A DNA stretch of 64,000 nt from JANQPX01 sp041398025 (GCA_041398025.1 JAWKVM010000026.1:62001-126000); one strand, 5' to 3'. Numbered from the stretch's first letter, positions 26,003-35,350 are shown. Notes: generated from the sequence alone by a model not told the origin. Numbers and translations are program-made.

Positions 26003-27076
26003 TCAGTAGAGCGCCATCGGATTGCCCGGCGAGCCGGTCGCGCCGACGATCTTGAGCGGTGCCCAGACGAATAGGAACTCGTTGACCCCGTCGGCCAGCA
26101 GCGGCTCGAAGTCGAGGTTCTCGATGTTCCAGAGGCCGTGGCGCGCCTGCAGCTCAGTATGGCAGGGCACGGCCTCGCCTTCGATCTCGCCCACCGGCTG
26201 TGCGTCGTTGGCCGAGGTGTCGCCGCCGGTCAGGATGATCTTCTGCTCGGCGAAATATTCACAGGCACTGCGCCCGAAGCCGGGCTCGCCGGAGACGAAG
26301 GTCTTGGCGCGCTCGGCCTTCTCCTCCGCCGAAAGCGACTGCCATTCGCTGTTCTTCCAGAGATCGCCATGGCCGGTATAGAGGAAGACGCAGTCGCCCT
26401 CGCCGATCGGGTCGAGACCCTGAGCTTCGACCATGCCCTTGATGTCGTCGGCGGTGACGATGCCCGGGCTGTCGGTGCTGGTCGGGATCGGCAGCGGGTT
26501 CACGTTCTTGTATTTGGTGGCATCGAGCAGCACGCCCCGGCAGACGAAGCCCTTCTCCGCGACGTGCTCGACGCCGAGATCGCCCATGCCCAAGACCATG
26601 TTGCCGGGCCCGCGCTTGTAGGCCGTCTCGCGCTCGCGGCCATTATAGAAATAGTCGCCCTTCGAGGTGCGCACGCCGATATGGCCGGGCCCGTCGAACT
26701 GGGTGCCGACCTGGCCGATCTCGGTCGCGACGAATTCGTCGTGGAACACCAGGCCGTTCGAGCCGAAGGGACCGCCGGTGGGCGTACCGGGGATCTTCAA
26801 GAGGAAGCCGCGTGCGCCGAAGAACGGGATGTCGCTGGAATAGAGCTTGCCGAGCGTCGCGGTCTTGCCCTGCTTCACCAGCCCGACCGCCTTCATCACC
26901 ATCTCCGGCGTGGTCCGGTTCGGCGAGCCCACTTTGTCGTCAGGACCCCATTCGCTCGGCCACCAGTTCTGCTCGAACGGTGCATCGTTGACGCCCTGTG
27001 CCGCGACCCCGAGGCTAAAGGCGAGGCATGCGATAGTTGCTGCGCCGCTGACCGCGGCTGTCCTGAAACTCTTCAT
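26003..27076 (-). CDS. Secreted cyclase-family (kynurenine formamidase-like) hydrolase
   Basis: A 357-residue protein with a Sec signal peptide (1-26, ending 'GVAAQG') and a cyclase/PF04199 domain. The metal-binding motif normally written HxGTHxDxPxH appears as 'QVGTQFDGPGHIG', with Gln in place of the central His, as in a known branch of the family. 'HGDLWKNSEWQSLSAEE' and 'GLWNIENLD' are other family-like segments. The start has GGGAGGGATC upstream. The family hydrolyses amides or cyclic compounds using zinc or manganese; periplasmic location is inferred from the signal peptide. It converges on the liv-type operon. Confidence 0.87.
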   Translation of the reverse strand: MKSFRTAAVSGAATIACLAFSLGVAAQGVNDAPFEQNWWPSEWGPDDKVGSPNRTTPEMVMKAVGLVKQGKTATLGKLYSSDIPFFGARGFLLKIPGTPTGGPFGSNGLVFHDEFVATEIGQVGTQFDGPGHIGVRTSKGDYFYNGRERETAYKRGPGNMVLGMGDLGVEHVAEKGFVCRGVLLDATKYKNVNPLPIPTSTDSPGIVTADDIKGMVEAQGLDPIGEGDCVFLYTGHGDLWKNSEWQSLSAEEKAERAKTFVSGEPGFGRSACEYFAEQKIILTGGDTSANDAQPVGEIEGEAVPCHTELQARHGLWNIENLDFEPLLADGVNEFLFVWAPLKIVGATGSPGNPMALY

Positions 27077-27585
27077 TGATCCCTCCCTGATGATGTCGTC
27101 GGCGCTTTTGATCAAACGAAGCCGACGTCTTCTTATAGTTAGCGCGCTTGGGAGACCTCTGCCAGAGCGAAGGGGGGCTTCGGTCCGAGCCCATTCGTGA
27201 TGGCGGCGCTTAGGCAAGACGGTCCGATCGGGTTGTCGGATTCACTTATCTCTTTTGATACATCTTGCTGGGTCGTCTACGCGCCAGTAGAGGCGGCCGA
27301 ATTTCCAGGTAGGTTAGGCTGTTAGCAGATCAACACCGCCAAACCTGAGAACGCGTTCCTAGGGGCAAACCTAACAATTGAAATCTGCTATGGCTGACAG
27401 ACCACGCCTTCTTGCCCCGACTCTTCCACTCAGCACCCTTCTGGCAACAGGCTACCTGGTTCGATCAACCATATATTGCAATCGATAGCATCCTTATTGC
27501 CTGCCGAATAAAATGCGGCAGCCAACACCAAGGCAGATGCACAGCAAATCACAAAAATTCTTAAATTCTGAACCATGGTCAGCGC
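27077..27585. other. AT-richer intergenic region without recognisable genes
   Basis: Between the cyclase start and the convergent end of the next minus-strand gene. GC content drops clearly compared with both sides from about 27230. Only short frames with poor codon use are present, and I see no RNA gene or strong hairpin. Confidence 0.5.
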
Positions 27586-28338
27586 CTAGAAGTCGTCCGA
27601 ATTGCTGTAGAGAATTGGCACGGGACTACATTCGAGACCGAGAGAGTCCTGCTGTGCAATCGGAATTGGTGGGACATACGGCAATGAGCGCGGCAGCATT
27701 GCCAGCGTCGCATCTCGAAGAGGTCGATCTGCGAGGCTCCCTATCACTCGCACGAACAAATGTTGGTCTGGAATGCCGTCGGGTCTCAGGCCGAATTCGC
27801 GCTCTGCGTTTTTTATCGCAACTCGCGTTTCGGCATTGATCGTGCCGTCCGGTGACGATTTGATCTGGCCTCGATCGAAAAAGACTATTTGCAGTGGGAG
27901 GATCATATCTCTTTCTTCTGCGAGGTACTTAAGCACTATGCAGAGTTCTTCGGAAGCATCACCAGTTGCCGGCATTCCCAGGAGATATTGAGTGCTGCTT
28001 ATGGCCCTCTTGGTCTCAGCATCGGCGTAGCCGTCAGGAATTCCATCAAACAGGCCGTTTCTGGTCATGCCGTCTTGGATAGTCGCGACTAGATGGTCAA
28101 AGCCTACACTAGGCTCGATGCTGGAATCAGATTGGATTGTTATGCCTGCTTCATCAACGCCGGCCCCAAAATAGTCGATTCCCATAGCTACGGTCACAAT
28201 GGCTGCAGGTATCGTCACCATAGTGGCAATGGTGGCAAGTGCGTTCCCGAGTCGATGAAAACGAAGTTCTCCAATAAAATCAAATCGAGATAAGTTAAAT
28301 CGATATTTTTTCGCGAATGGACGTATTTGAGATAACAT
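27586..28338 (-). CDS. Membrane-anchored protein with two peptidoglycan-binding-like repeats
   Basis: A 250-residue protein in AT-rich sequence. A basic cytoplasmic N-terminus leads to one membrane segment ('LATIATMVTIPAAIVTVAMG', residues ~35-54). Outside are two copies of a PG_binding_1-like motif: 'GLFDGIPDGYADAETKRAI' (~96-114) and 'SPDGTINAETRVAIKNAE' (~161-178), each with the D-G-x-x-x-x-x-T pattern. Residue composition and codon use differ from neighbours. The ATG at 28338 was preferred to a TTG six codons upstream. A cell-wall-related role is inferred. Confidence 0.6.
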   Translation of the reverse strand: MLSQIRPFAKKYRFNLSRFDFIGELRFHRLGNALATIATMVTIPAAIVTVAMGIDYFGAGVDEAGITIQSDSSIEPSVGFDHLVATIQDGMTRNGLFDGIPDGYADAETKRAISSTQYLLGMPATGDASEELCIVLKYLAEERDMILPLQIVFFDRGQIKSSPDGTINAETRVAIKNAEREFGLRPDGIPDQHLFVRVIGSLADRPLRDATLAMLPRSLPYVPPIPIAQQDSLGLECSPVPILYSNSDDF

Positions 28339-28439
28339 TCTTGGAGCCACCCACAATTCTAATAAGGTGACTCCAATTTAATGATGAAGAGCTTTAGATA
28401 TGGTTAAAGCGGTCTGACCTATAGCCATAGCCGGCGACG

Positions 28440-29079
28440 ATCTCCGAGTGACCACTTCGGCGGGGCAAGATCACGTTCGACCTTGAGCGTCTTCATGAAG
28501 CTCTCGGCCTTGGCGTCGTCGTGCGGATTGCCGCGGCGTCCCATGGAGCCGCGCCGCCCGCAACGGCCAACATGGCTCGGTAGTCCTGCGCCGCAGCTCC
28601 ACCGTCATCCGACGGTAGCCGTAGGCTGGGAACTCGGTGCAGATGCTCTGGATTCGTTCGACGATGACGGCCTCCTCGAAAGGCTGAGCAGCCGGCGCCG
28701 CGTAGAAGGTGGAGCGGGTCAGATTCATGAGCGCTCACGCCCGTCCGACGTTGAGACCACGGGGCCGGCAACGATCGACGTCGTGCCGGCGCTCGGTGAT
28801 CGAGCTTGCCGCCGAGCCCCCTTTAAAAAGTCGACCTCCATGGTGAGCTGGCCAAACTGGCGCTCGAGCGCGGCGATCTTCGCTTCGTATTCGTGCAGCA
28901 CGCTGGCGGCTTCTGCGTCGTCGTCGAACGCAACCGCTTCGGTACTCCTGCACCCAGACCCGGATCAGGTTCCGGCAGACGTCATGCCGCTTGGCCAGGC
29001 AGTGCAGGGTCGCGCCCGCCAGATAGGCCTCGGCCATCTGGCGCTTGAACTCGATGCTGTGACTGCGGGGCCGACGCAT
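28440..29079 (-). pseudogene. Decayed IS3-family transposase (orfA frameshifted, orfB internally deleted)
   Basis: OrfA begins at 29079 ('SIEFKRQMAEAYLAGATLHCLAKRHDV', shown split), keeps its helix-turn-helix, then slips frame near 28937; the rest ('ALERQFGQLTMEVDFLKG') is readable in another frame. OrfB's start ('NLTRSTFYAAP', 28728) runs to 'AYGYRRMTVELRRR' and then jumps near 28570 to a C-terminal piece, 'GNPHDDAKAESFMKTLKVE', which holds the catalytic Glu. The DDE core between is missing. It is therefore inactive. Neither terminal repeat is clearly preserved. Confidence 0.75.
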
Positions 29080-29217
29080 GGGCCGTCTCCTCCGAGGCCC
29101 ACCGACGACAGGTCAAAACACACTGTCTACGATGTCCAGCCCCAGGGGTGCACTTCATCGAAGATATCGCTCTCTTCCCATACATGAACCCAAGTCAACG
29201 CTCGCCCGCGTCGGGCG

Positions 29218-30783
29218 TCACGTGTAGGGGAAGGGGTGGTATTGGTAGAGCCAGGTTTCGGTGAGGGTTTTGTCGCCGAGCTGGAGGTAGAGGCGGAGGT
29301 TGACGGGGTCGTTGCCTTCGACCTTGAGGTCGAAGAAGGCGCGCCAGTTCTTGGTGCCGACCACCTGAAGCGCGTAGTCGTTGCTGATCTCGCCCCTGGT
29401 GGCGCTGATGATCGGCTTGACCTCGTCCCATTTGTCGACGCCTTTGAGCGGGCCGCCTTCGAAGTCGATCACGAATTTCTTGACGCCTTCGGGCCTGGGC
29501 TGGCCGGGGATGCCGCCATTGCCGAGGCGGGTGGCGATGACGTGCGCCACCGAGGTCGACGGATAAGGTTCGTCGGCATTCCAGAAGAGGCGGTAGTCGA
29601 AGGTCCATTCCGAGCCGGCTTTGACCGGCTGATCGGGCAGCCAGTACATGACGATGTTGTCGTGGATCTCGTCGTCGGTCGGGATCTCCACCAGCTGCAC
29701 CGCACCCTTGCCCCAGTCGCCGAGGGGCTCGATCCAGACGCTGGCGCGGCGATCGTAGAAGACGCCGTCGTCTTCGTAGTTGTGGAACGCCCGATCCCTC
29801 TGGAGCAGGCCGAACCCCCTGGGGTTCTCGTCGATGAAACTGTTGGTCATCACCGACGGCGGATTGTTCAGAGGCCGCCAGAGGCGCTCGCCCGCGCCGG
29901 TCCACATGGCGAGGCCGTCGCTGTCGTGGATTTCAGGGCGCCAGTCGCGCGCCTGGTGTCGGTTATGCTCGCCGAACCAGAACATGGAGGTGAGCGGGGC
30001 GATGCCCATGCGCTCGATGTCTTTGCGCGCGAAGAAGCGTGCGTTGATGTCCTGCTGCACCTTGCCGGCTCTGGTGCAGACCATGCCGAGCGCGCCGGTG
30101 ATGCTCGGGCCGTCCATCAGCGCGTAGATCGTGAACTGGTCGCTGTTGACCGTGCCCGGCTGCAGCCAGAAGGCGGTGAAGCGCGGAAACTCCTCGGGCG
30201 TCGACAGGGCGGTGTCGATGGCGATGGCGCGCGCCGACAGGCCGTATTGGTTGAGCTCGCCGGAGCTGCGGAAATAGGCGCCGCCGAGCAGGGCCAGCCA
30301 GTCGGTGCTGGCATCCTGACCGTCCTGCAGGCGAAAGCCGGCGAAGCCGAGATCGTCCGGCAGCTTCTGGTCGAGCCCGGTGTCGCCGAAGGTGAAGTAG
30401 TCGGGGTGATAGATGACCTCGCGGGCGCTGCCCTGCTCCAGCCAATGGATCTTGACCGGGGCCTTGAAGAAGCGGCCGAGATGGAAGAGCTGCACCGGGA
30501 AATTGACGTTGGTGCCCTCGCCGAGGCCGAGCTCGCGTTTGAACACGATCTGCTGGAAGGCATCGTAGTCGATGGTTTCCAGAACGTCGGCGTGACGGAT
30601 CTCCGGCTCCTTATAGGGCGCGGCCGCCAGGGCCTTGGCCTCGGCAACCAGCCCGTCGAAGCTGAACGGAACCGGTTCGGCGAGATCGACTTTGGCGCGT
30701 TCGGCCAGCGCCGTCCGGGTGGCAAGGCCGGTCATGGCCCCTGCGAGGGCAGCCGTTTCCAGGAAGCGACGTCTGTTCAACAT
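29218..30783 (-). CDS. Periplasmic glucan biosynthesis protein (OpgG/OpgD family)
   Basis: A 521-residue protein. The N-terminus 'NRRRFLETAALAGA' is a twin-arginine signal, which favours OpgD over OpgG, since OpgD is Tat-exported. The mature part has family-typical stretches, including 'VNFPVQLFHLGRFFKAPVKIHWL', 'GFAGFRL', 'YFRSSGELNQYGLSARAIAIDTA', 'SMFWFGEHN' and 'RDRAFHNYEDDGVFYDRRASVW'. These proteins shape the beta-glucan backbone of osmoregulated periplasmic glucans. No opgH glucosyltransferase gene is beside it. A promoter is expected in the 320 bases upstream. Confidence 0.94.
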   Translation of the reverse strand: MLNRRRFLETAALAGAMTGLATRTALAERAKVDLAEPVPFSFDGLVAEAKALAAAPYKEPEIRHADVLETIDYDAFQQIVFKRELGLGEGTNVNFPVQLFHLGRFFKAPVKIHWLEQGSAREVIYHPDYFTFGDTGLDQKLPDDLGFAGFRLQDGQDASTDWLALLGGAYFRSSGELNQYGLSARAIAIDTALSTPEEFPRFTAFWLQPGTVNSDQFTIYALMDGPSITGALGMVCTRAGKVQQDINARFFARKDIERMGIAPLTSMFWFGEHNRHQARDWRPEIHDSDGLAMWTGAGERLWRPLNNPPSVMTNSFIDENPRGFGLLQRDRAFHNYEDDGVFYDRRASVWIEPLGDWGKGAVQLVEIPTDDEIHDNIVMYWLPDQPVKAGSEWTFDYRLFWNADEPYPSTSVAHVIATRLGNGGIPGQPRPEGVKKFVIDFEGGPLKGVDKWDEVKPIISATRGEISNDYALQVVGTKNWRAFFDLKVEGNDPVNLRLYLQLGDKTLTETWLYQYHPFPYT

Positions 30784-31103
30784 CCATCAGGTCCGTTTCG
30801 ATCGAGGCGATCCGCCGTCCGACGCCGTCGGCCCAAGGCGGCAACGGCCATGAGAAATAGATAAAATGCGATGAGGTCAAGGCCGAAAAGGCACCGGATC
30901 AGTCACATGAGACGAGGAAAAGCTGGCCCGCTCCAGCCGACCCGCCTCTCGCCCGACAGCGCTCTATCCCTCTGCAGCTCGTGCAGCACGCCGCCATCGA
31001 GGCTCACCCCAAGACGGCTCCCCTCTCACGGCGACCTCGAAAGCCAGGCGGCATACCGTCAAGCCTGGCCATGACGGTCCAAGTCCATGAGGTGGCCATG
31101 CCA
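30784..31103. other. Intergenic region between opgG/D-like and TAXI-OmpA genes
   Basis: 320 bases with no convincing gene. It should hold the promoter of the glucan gene. A hairpin GCCAGGC/GCCTGGC lies at about 31040-31065, downstream of the TAXI-OmpA gene, and could end its transcript, though no T run follows. Confidence 0.4.
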
Positions 31104-32675
31104 TCAGATGGAAGCGCGCTTCTTCCAGATCTGCTGGTCGCCGGTGGCTTCGGGCGTCGCTGCCTGCTCTTCCTGCTCCAGCCGCTCGACGCTGCCGACC
31201 GGCGTCACGGTGATCTCGACCCGCCGGTTTTGGGGCTGATACTCGCGGCCGTCCTGGACCGCGGGATCCTCCGAGCCGTAGGTTTCGAGGCGGATCTCGT
31301 GGCCGGCGACGCCGAAGCTGTCCCTCAGCACGTTGACCACCGACTGCGCACGCATCTCGGCCAGATAGGCATTGTAGGCGGGGTCGCCGGAGCGGTCGGT
31401 ATGGCCGCTGACGGTGATCGCCGCCGTGGTCAGGTTGTCGGCATAGGCGCTGACCTCGGCGAGCTCCTGGACGCCGATGCCGTTCACCTCCTTCTCGTTC
31501 AGCCCGAAATAGACGACGAAGGTCTTGCCGTCGCCTGCTGCCTGTGCGGGAGCTGCCGCCGGCTCGATGCTGGCCGCAGCCGCGCGCACTCTGGTCTTCA
31601 GAGCACCGGTCGGCTCGTAGGCCGCCGTCTCCGCATGGCGCACGTCATCGGCGAGGGCCACTTCGAGATTGGCGTCAGGGCCGAGCAGGCCGACCTCCTG
31701 ATAGTAGCGCAGAGCGCCCGGATGCAGCGGCATGGGCATGCCGACCAGCGCCCGGTCGAGCGAGGTCTCGTACATGGCGTCATGGATGGTGCGCAGGAAC
31801 TCGAGGTTCTCGAACATCGCCTTGGTGACCTGGTAGACCACCTCGTCGTCGACATCGGCGCGCGCCACCAGCAGGTTCGACTTGGCGACCGTCTTGATGT
31901 CGTGATCCTGACCGGGATAGGTCGCGGCCGGGATCACGTAGGGCGTCCAGAGCCCGAGGCCGCCATCGGCCTTGGCGATCTGCTCGTCGGTGAACGACAG
32001 CAGCGCGTAGTGTGCATCGGGGCTTGCCAGCAGGTTCGCGACATGGGGGGCTGGCGGGCGGATCGGCGTGCTCATCGCCTCGATGTCGCCGTGCTGGAGC
32101 GCTTCCGCGCTCTGTTCGTAGTTCAGATGCTGGAGCTTGAAGGCGTGGTCGACATCGATGCCCAGATGGGAAAGAAGGAGGCGGTTGGATTCGATCGGCC
32201 CCGGGCCGTCCACCCCCATGGAGACGGGCATGCCCTGAAGCTCGCCGAGATCGGCGATGGTGCCGGTCTTCTCATAGGCTTTGTCGATCACGAAATGGTC
32301 GGCGTCGCGCCACAGCATGGCGATGGCCCGAATGGAGTCGTCAGGCTTCTCGCCGGCAAAGGTGCCGGTGCCGGTGCGTGCGAAATGGCCGAACATCGCC
32401 TGCAGAACGGCGAACTGCGCCTCGTTGTTCTGCAGCATGCGCACATTGTCGACGAAGCCGCCGCTCTCGACGGCGGTCAGATCCATCTTGTGCAGCGGCA
32501 TCAGCTTGACCTTGGCCAGCGACGAGATGCCGACGCCGACCGCGAAGGACTTGCCGGTGGTTCGCCCCGTCGCCAGCATGTAGCCATCGCCAGCCGCAGC
32601 GACCATGGGGTGGCCGATCAACGTGCCACCCAAAACCATGGCCAACAGGCTCGTACGTATCCTGTCAAATGCCAT
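31104..32675 (-). CDS. TAXI-family solute-binding protein fused to an OmpA-like peptidoglycan-binding domain
   Basis: A 523-residue protein. After a signal peptide (1-28) residues ~30-345 form a TAXI-type TRAP receptor ('MLATGRTTGKSFAVGVG', 'YVIPAATYPGQDHDIKTVA', 'PLHPGALRYYQEVGLL'). An Ala/Pro-rich linker (~345-380) leads to an OmpA C-terminal domain (~381-495) with 'ITVSGHTDRSGD', 'YNAYLAEMRAQSVVNVL' and 'PQNRRVEITV', which retain the Asp and Arg that bind diaminopimelate. A charged tail ends 'IWKKRASI'. No TAXI permease is adjacent. The combination suggests a receptor tethered to the cell wall; I know of no characterised example. AAGGA precedes the ATG. Confidence 0.9.
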   Translation of the reverse strand: MAFDRIRTSLLAMVLGGTLIGHPMVAAAGDGYMLATGRTTGKSFAVGVGISSLAKVKLMPLHKMDLTAVESGGFVDNVRMLQNNEAQFAVLQAMFGHFARTGTGTFAGEKPDDSIRAIAMLWRDADHFVIDKAYEKTGTIADLGELQGMPVSMGVDGPGPIESNRLLLSHLGIDVDHAFKLQHLNYEQSAEALQHGDIEAMSTPIRPPAPHVANLLASPDAHYALLSFTDEQIAKADGGLGLWTPYVIPAATYPGQDHDIKTVAKSNLLVARADVDDEVVYQVTKAMFENLEFLRTIHDAMYETSLDRALVGMPMPLHPGALRYYQEVGLLGPDANLEVALADDVRHAETAAYEPTGALKTRVRAAAASIEPAAAPAQAAGDGKTFVVYFGLNEKEVNGIGVQELAEVSAYADNLTTAAITVSGHTDRSGDPAYNAYLAEMRAQSVVNVLRDSFGVAGHEIRLETYGSEDPAVQDGREYQPQNRRVEITVTPVGSVERLEQEEQAATPEATGDQQIWKKRASI

Positions 32676-33193
32676 CGTGATCGTTCCTTCTCGATATGTG
32701 CAGAGTTCTCAGTCTGGCTGGCCATCTTCCGATGGCGCGATGATGTCGCAGCTATCGCCACGACCCTGTCCGGCGGCGCATCGTGCCTGCAACCCTGAAG
32801 CGTCCGACAAAGACTCGACGAGGACCGTTCACCCCAGAAAGTTGCGCGGCTCCGTTGTTTATCTACCCACTAACAATCCGCAGCAAAATATCCGCAAAAT
32901 TTTGTTAAAATGTCAAGAAAGAGTCGCTCCGTTCAAAAGACCCGCTGTGTCGACCATGTGCTGAATGACACTTTTGGTTGAACAGAGCCTATTCTCGGAG
33001 GCGTAAAGGACGTCCTGCGTTGTGCCTGCCGGCAGGCGGGAGACCGCAGACGACATTCATTTCCAGGTCCTCGCACGGAGAACCGCGGACATCCATGACG
33101 GGCCTGATCGGCCCTGTGGGCGAGGCAAAAGAAAAGGCCAGGCCGGTTGATGGTCCCGAGCCTGGCCTTTTTGTCCGAACTGAGATCTACCGA
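32676..33193. other. Intergenic region between the two TAXI genes
   Basis: About 520 bases. The part near 32880-32940 is AT-rich, includes the palindrome CAAAATTTTG, and probably holds the promoter of the TAXI-OmpA gene. A strong terminator at 33132-33172 separates the two transcripts. No gene seen. Confidence 0.5.
33132..33172. terminator. Terminator after the second TAXI gene
   Basis: Perfect 12-base arms AAAAGGCCAGGC (33132-33143) and GCCTGGCCTTTT (33160-33171) with a 16-base loop. Because the stem begins with A and ends with T runs it can act on both strands; the relevant gene is the minus-strand TAXI gene ending 22 bases away. Confidence 0.85.
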
Positions 33194-34420
33194 TCAGATC
33201 GTCGCGCGCCGCCACCAATCGCCGCCACGCCGTTCGCCGACGCCCGACGCCGCAGGCTCGCCTGTCCCGGGAGGCACATCGGTCGTTTTCGATCTGAGCA
33301 GCGGACCGCCCAGCCCGCCTGTCCAGCCGTCGGCGACGTCGTCATCGGGATAGTGTTCCGTTGGCACCGCGCCCGGCAGGTCGTCCTCTTGGCCGACCGG
33401 CGTCGGCGACGGGGTGGTGTCCCCGGCCGTCATGGGCAGCAGCCCCGCCTCGGAATAGTAGCGCAGCGCGCCCCCATGCAGCGGCATGGCGACGCCGGCC
33501 AGCGCGGTGTCGAGGGAGAGGTCGGCCATCGAGGGATCGATCCGCTTCAGATAGCTCAGATTCTCGAAGATGCTCCTGGTCATGGCGTAGACCGCGTCGG
33601 GCTCGATATCGTCGCGCACCAGCAGGAGGCTGGAGAGCGCGATGGTCCGGATGTCCTCCTTCTGCCCCGGATAGGTGGCTGCCGGTATCAGATAAGGCGT
33701 CCACAGCCAGTGATTGCCGTTGGCCCGGGTCATCTGAGGCTCGGTGACATCGAGCAGACGAAGGCCTGCGGCGGCATCCTCGAAGACGGCGTCGAACATG
33801 GCTTCGGGCGGCCGCACCGTCGCGCTGAAGGCATCGACCTCGCCACGCTTGATCGCCGCGATGCCGTCGCCGTCAACAAGCGTCGTGAGCGTGAAGGAGC
33901 GGTCGGCATCCATGCCGAGGTCGGCGAGGAGCAGGCGGCTGGCATCGGGCATGCCGGTGGACGCCTCGCCTAGAAACAATCTCCGGGCCTTTAGATGGGC
34001 GAGATCGTCGATCGTGCCGGTGGCGACCTCGTCCGCGCGCACCACCAGATGCAGGGCATCGCGCCAGAGCGTTGCGATGGCGCGCAATCCGGTGGCGGGG
34101 GCATCGCCTGCAAAGGATCCGGTGCCGAGCCGTGCCGCATGGCCGATCGCCGCCGGCAGAATGGCGAGATCGACATCACCCTGGCGCAGCAGGCGCACAT
34201 TCTCGACCGGCCCCGACGATTGCCGGGCCTGCAGGTCGATCTTTGCCTTGGGCAGGAGTTCGAATTTGATCAGGGACGACAGGCCGACACCTGCGGCGTA
34301 GGCCGGCGTGTCGGGACGGCCACTTGCCAGCGAGAAGGTCTCTCCGGCCAGAGTCGGCGCATTTCCGACGAGAAGAAGCGACAAGACGCTGGCGGCGCCC
34401 GTCAATGCCACGGCTCTCAT
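33194..34420 (-). CDS. TAXI-family solute-binding protein, paralogue without OmpA domain
   Basis: A 408-residue paralogue of the neighbouring TAXI-OmpA protein, same strand. Signal peptide 1-25; receptor domain ~27-325 shares 'YLIPAATYPGQKEDIRTIA' and 'PLHGGALRYYSEAGLL' with the paralogue. The remaining ~80 residues are Pro/Gly/Asp-rich and probably disordered, and they end 'WWRRATI', close to the 'WKKRASI' end of the paralogue. The duplication is old (clear but moderate identity by eye). The ATG at 34420 has GGGAGA eight bases upstream; a TTG at 34435 is the alternative. No permease gene nearby. Confidence 0.88.
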   Translation of the reverse strand: MRAVALTGAASVLSLLLVGNAPTLAGETFSLASGRPDTPAYAAGVGLSSLIKFELLPKAKIDLQARQSSGPVENVRLLRQGDVDLAILPAAIGHAARLGTGSFAGDAPATGLRAIATLWRDALHLVVRADEVATGTIDDLAHLKARRLFLGEASTGMPDASRLLLADLGMDADRSFTLTTLVDGDGIAAIKRGEVDAFSATVRPPEAMFDAVFEDAAAGLRLLDVTEPQMTRANGNHWLWTPYLIPAATYPGQKEDIRTIALSSLLLVRDDIEPDAVYAMTRSIFENLSYLKRIDPSMADLSLDTALAGVAMPLHGGALRYYSEAGLLPMTAGDTTPSPTPVGQEDDLPGAVPTEHYPDDDVADGWTGGLGGPLLRSKTTDVPPGTGEPAASGVGERRGGDWWRRATI

Positions 34421-34984
34421 GAGTTGTTCTCCCAAGAACGCTGCGGACGAACGATCCCATCCCCCAGGAGAAGGCCAATCGATGCCGAAACGTCGAAGTT
34501 GTTCATTTGCTTAATTGGAGCAATCCTAAGGCGTGATTATGGGAGACGCCGGGCGCCTGTCAAGATCAACTGTAAAATCATATTTATTTCGAATTTATTT
34601 TATTTTTTAATTGATTCTTCAGGGAAGGCTGCGATCGGCAGAAATCCGGGAGGATTGCCGCCGACGGACCTGAAGGCTGCCGACCGCGCACTACATGTGA
34701 ACGCGTCGAGCGCGTGCCGAAAAGTCCACATGGCGTATCAATAACGCCCAGCAACTCTTTGTCGGAGAACTATCTTTCGAGTAGCGCATTTACTTGCATG
34801 GAACAGCGAGATGCGCGTCGCGGGTAATCCTTTCCCGTGTTCTACATGCCATGGCTGTGTCTTCCATGCCGCAGATTTGGTTAAAATTTTAGGCAAATGT
34901 TATTTTTTGATGGCATGAATGCCCCCTTCTTGTGTTCACATGTCGATATCACGCGCAAGCCTGACTCTTTAGGGGGTAGAGACG
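34421..34984. other. AT-rich intergenic region
   Basis: About 560 bases, markedly AT-rich at 34560-34620 and 34870-34930. It must contain the promoter of the TAXI gene and of the small gene at 34985. A short palindrome GGCAT-GA-ATGCC lies near 34912. No gene or RNA recognised. Confidence 0.45.
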
Positions 34985-35194
34985 ATGCTTTTGCACATGG
35001 CGGTTCGTTCGGGGTGCCGCATTCGACATAGAGATTGGCCGCCCTACCATTACGCGCAATTGCAGCCGACCAAGGATGGGGAATGGCGGCTTTGCCGCAT
35101 CACGCCCCATAGCGATGCGCCACCGGTCGAGGTCCAGTTCGACGCGTTGAACGACGATGCGGACTGGAAGATCCTGGACATGCCGCAGGAGTAA
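34985..35194 (+). CDS. Small protein resembling DUF2829/Tad2-like domains
   Basis: A 69-residue protein with a strong ribosome site (AGGGGGTAGAG). The beginning, 'MAVRSGCRIRHRDWPPY', follows the A-x-x-x-G-x-x-x-R-x-x-W pattern at the start of DUF2829 proteins, and the end, 'DALNDDADWKILD', resembles their closing D-x-x-A-x-D-W-x-x-x segment. DUF2829 includes the phage anti-Thoeris protein Tad2 and many uncharacterised small proteins. The resemblance is by eye only and the function is open. No phage genes are adjacent. Confidence 0.5.
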   Translation: MLLHMAVRSGCRIRHRDWPPYHYAQLQPTKDGEWRLCRITPHSDAPPVEVQFDALNDDADWKILDMPQE

Positions 35195-35350
35195 TCACGC
35201 GAAACCTGCCGTCCGGTCATCTACGGCAGACGGCCGGCTTCGCGTTGTCGATTTCGGTGCTGGCGACGGGGGCGGGGATTTGGAGTTGAAAGACTGCCGT
35301 TTGTGGCGAGTAGAAAGAGATAAACTGTATTTTGCGTGGCTGTCGACTTG

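Noticed and set aside
30981..32798. 605-codon antisense frame over the TAXI-OmpA gene
   Set aside because: The TAXI and OmpA motifs are on the minus strand with a proper signal peptide and ribosome site.
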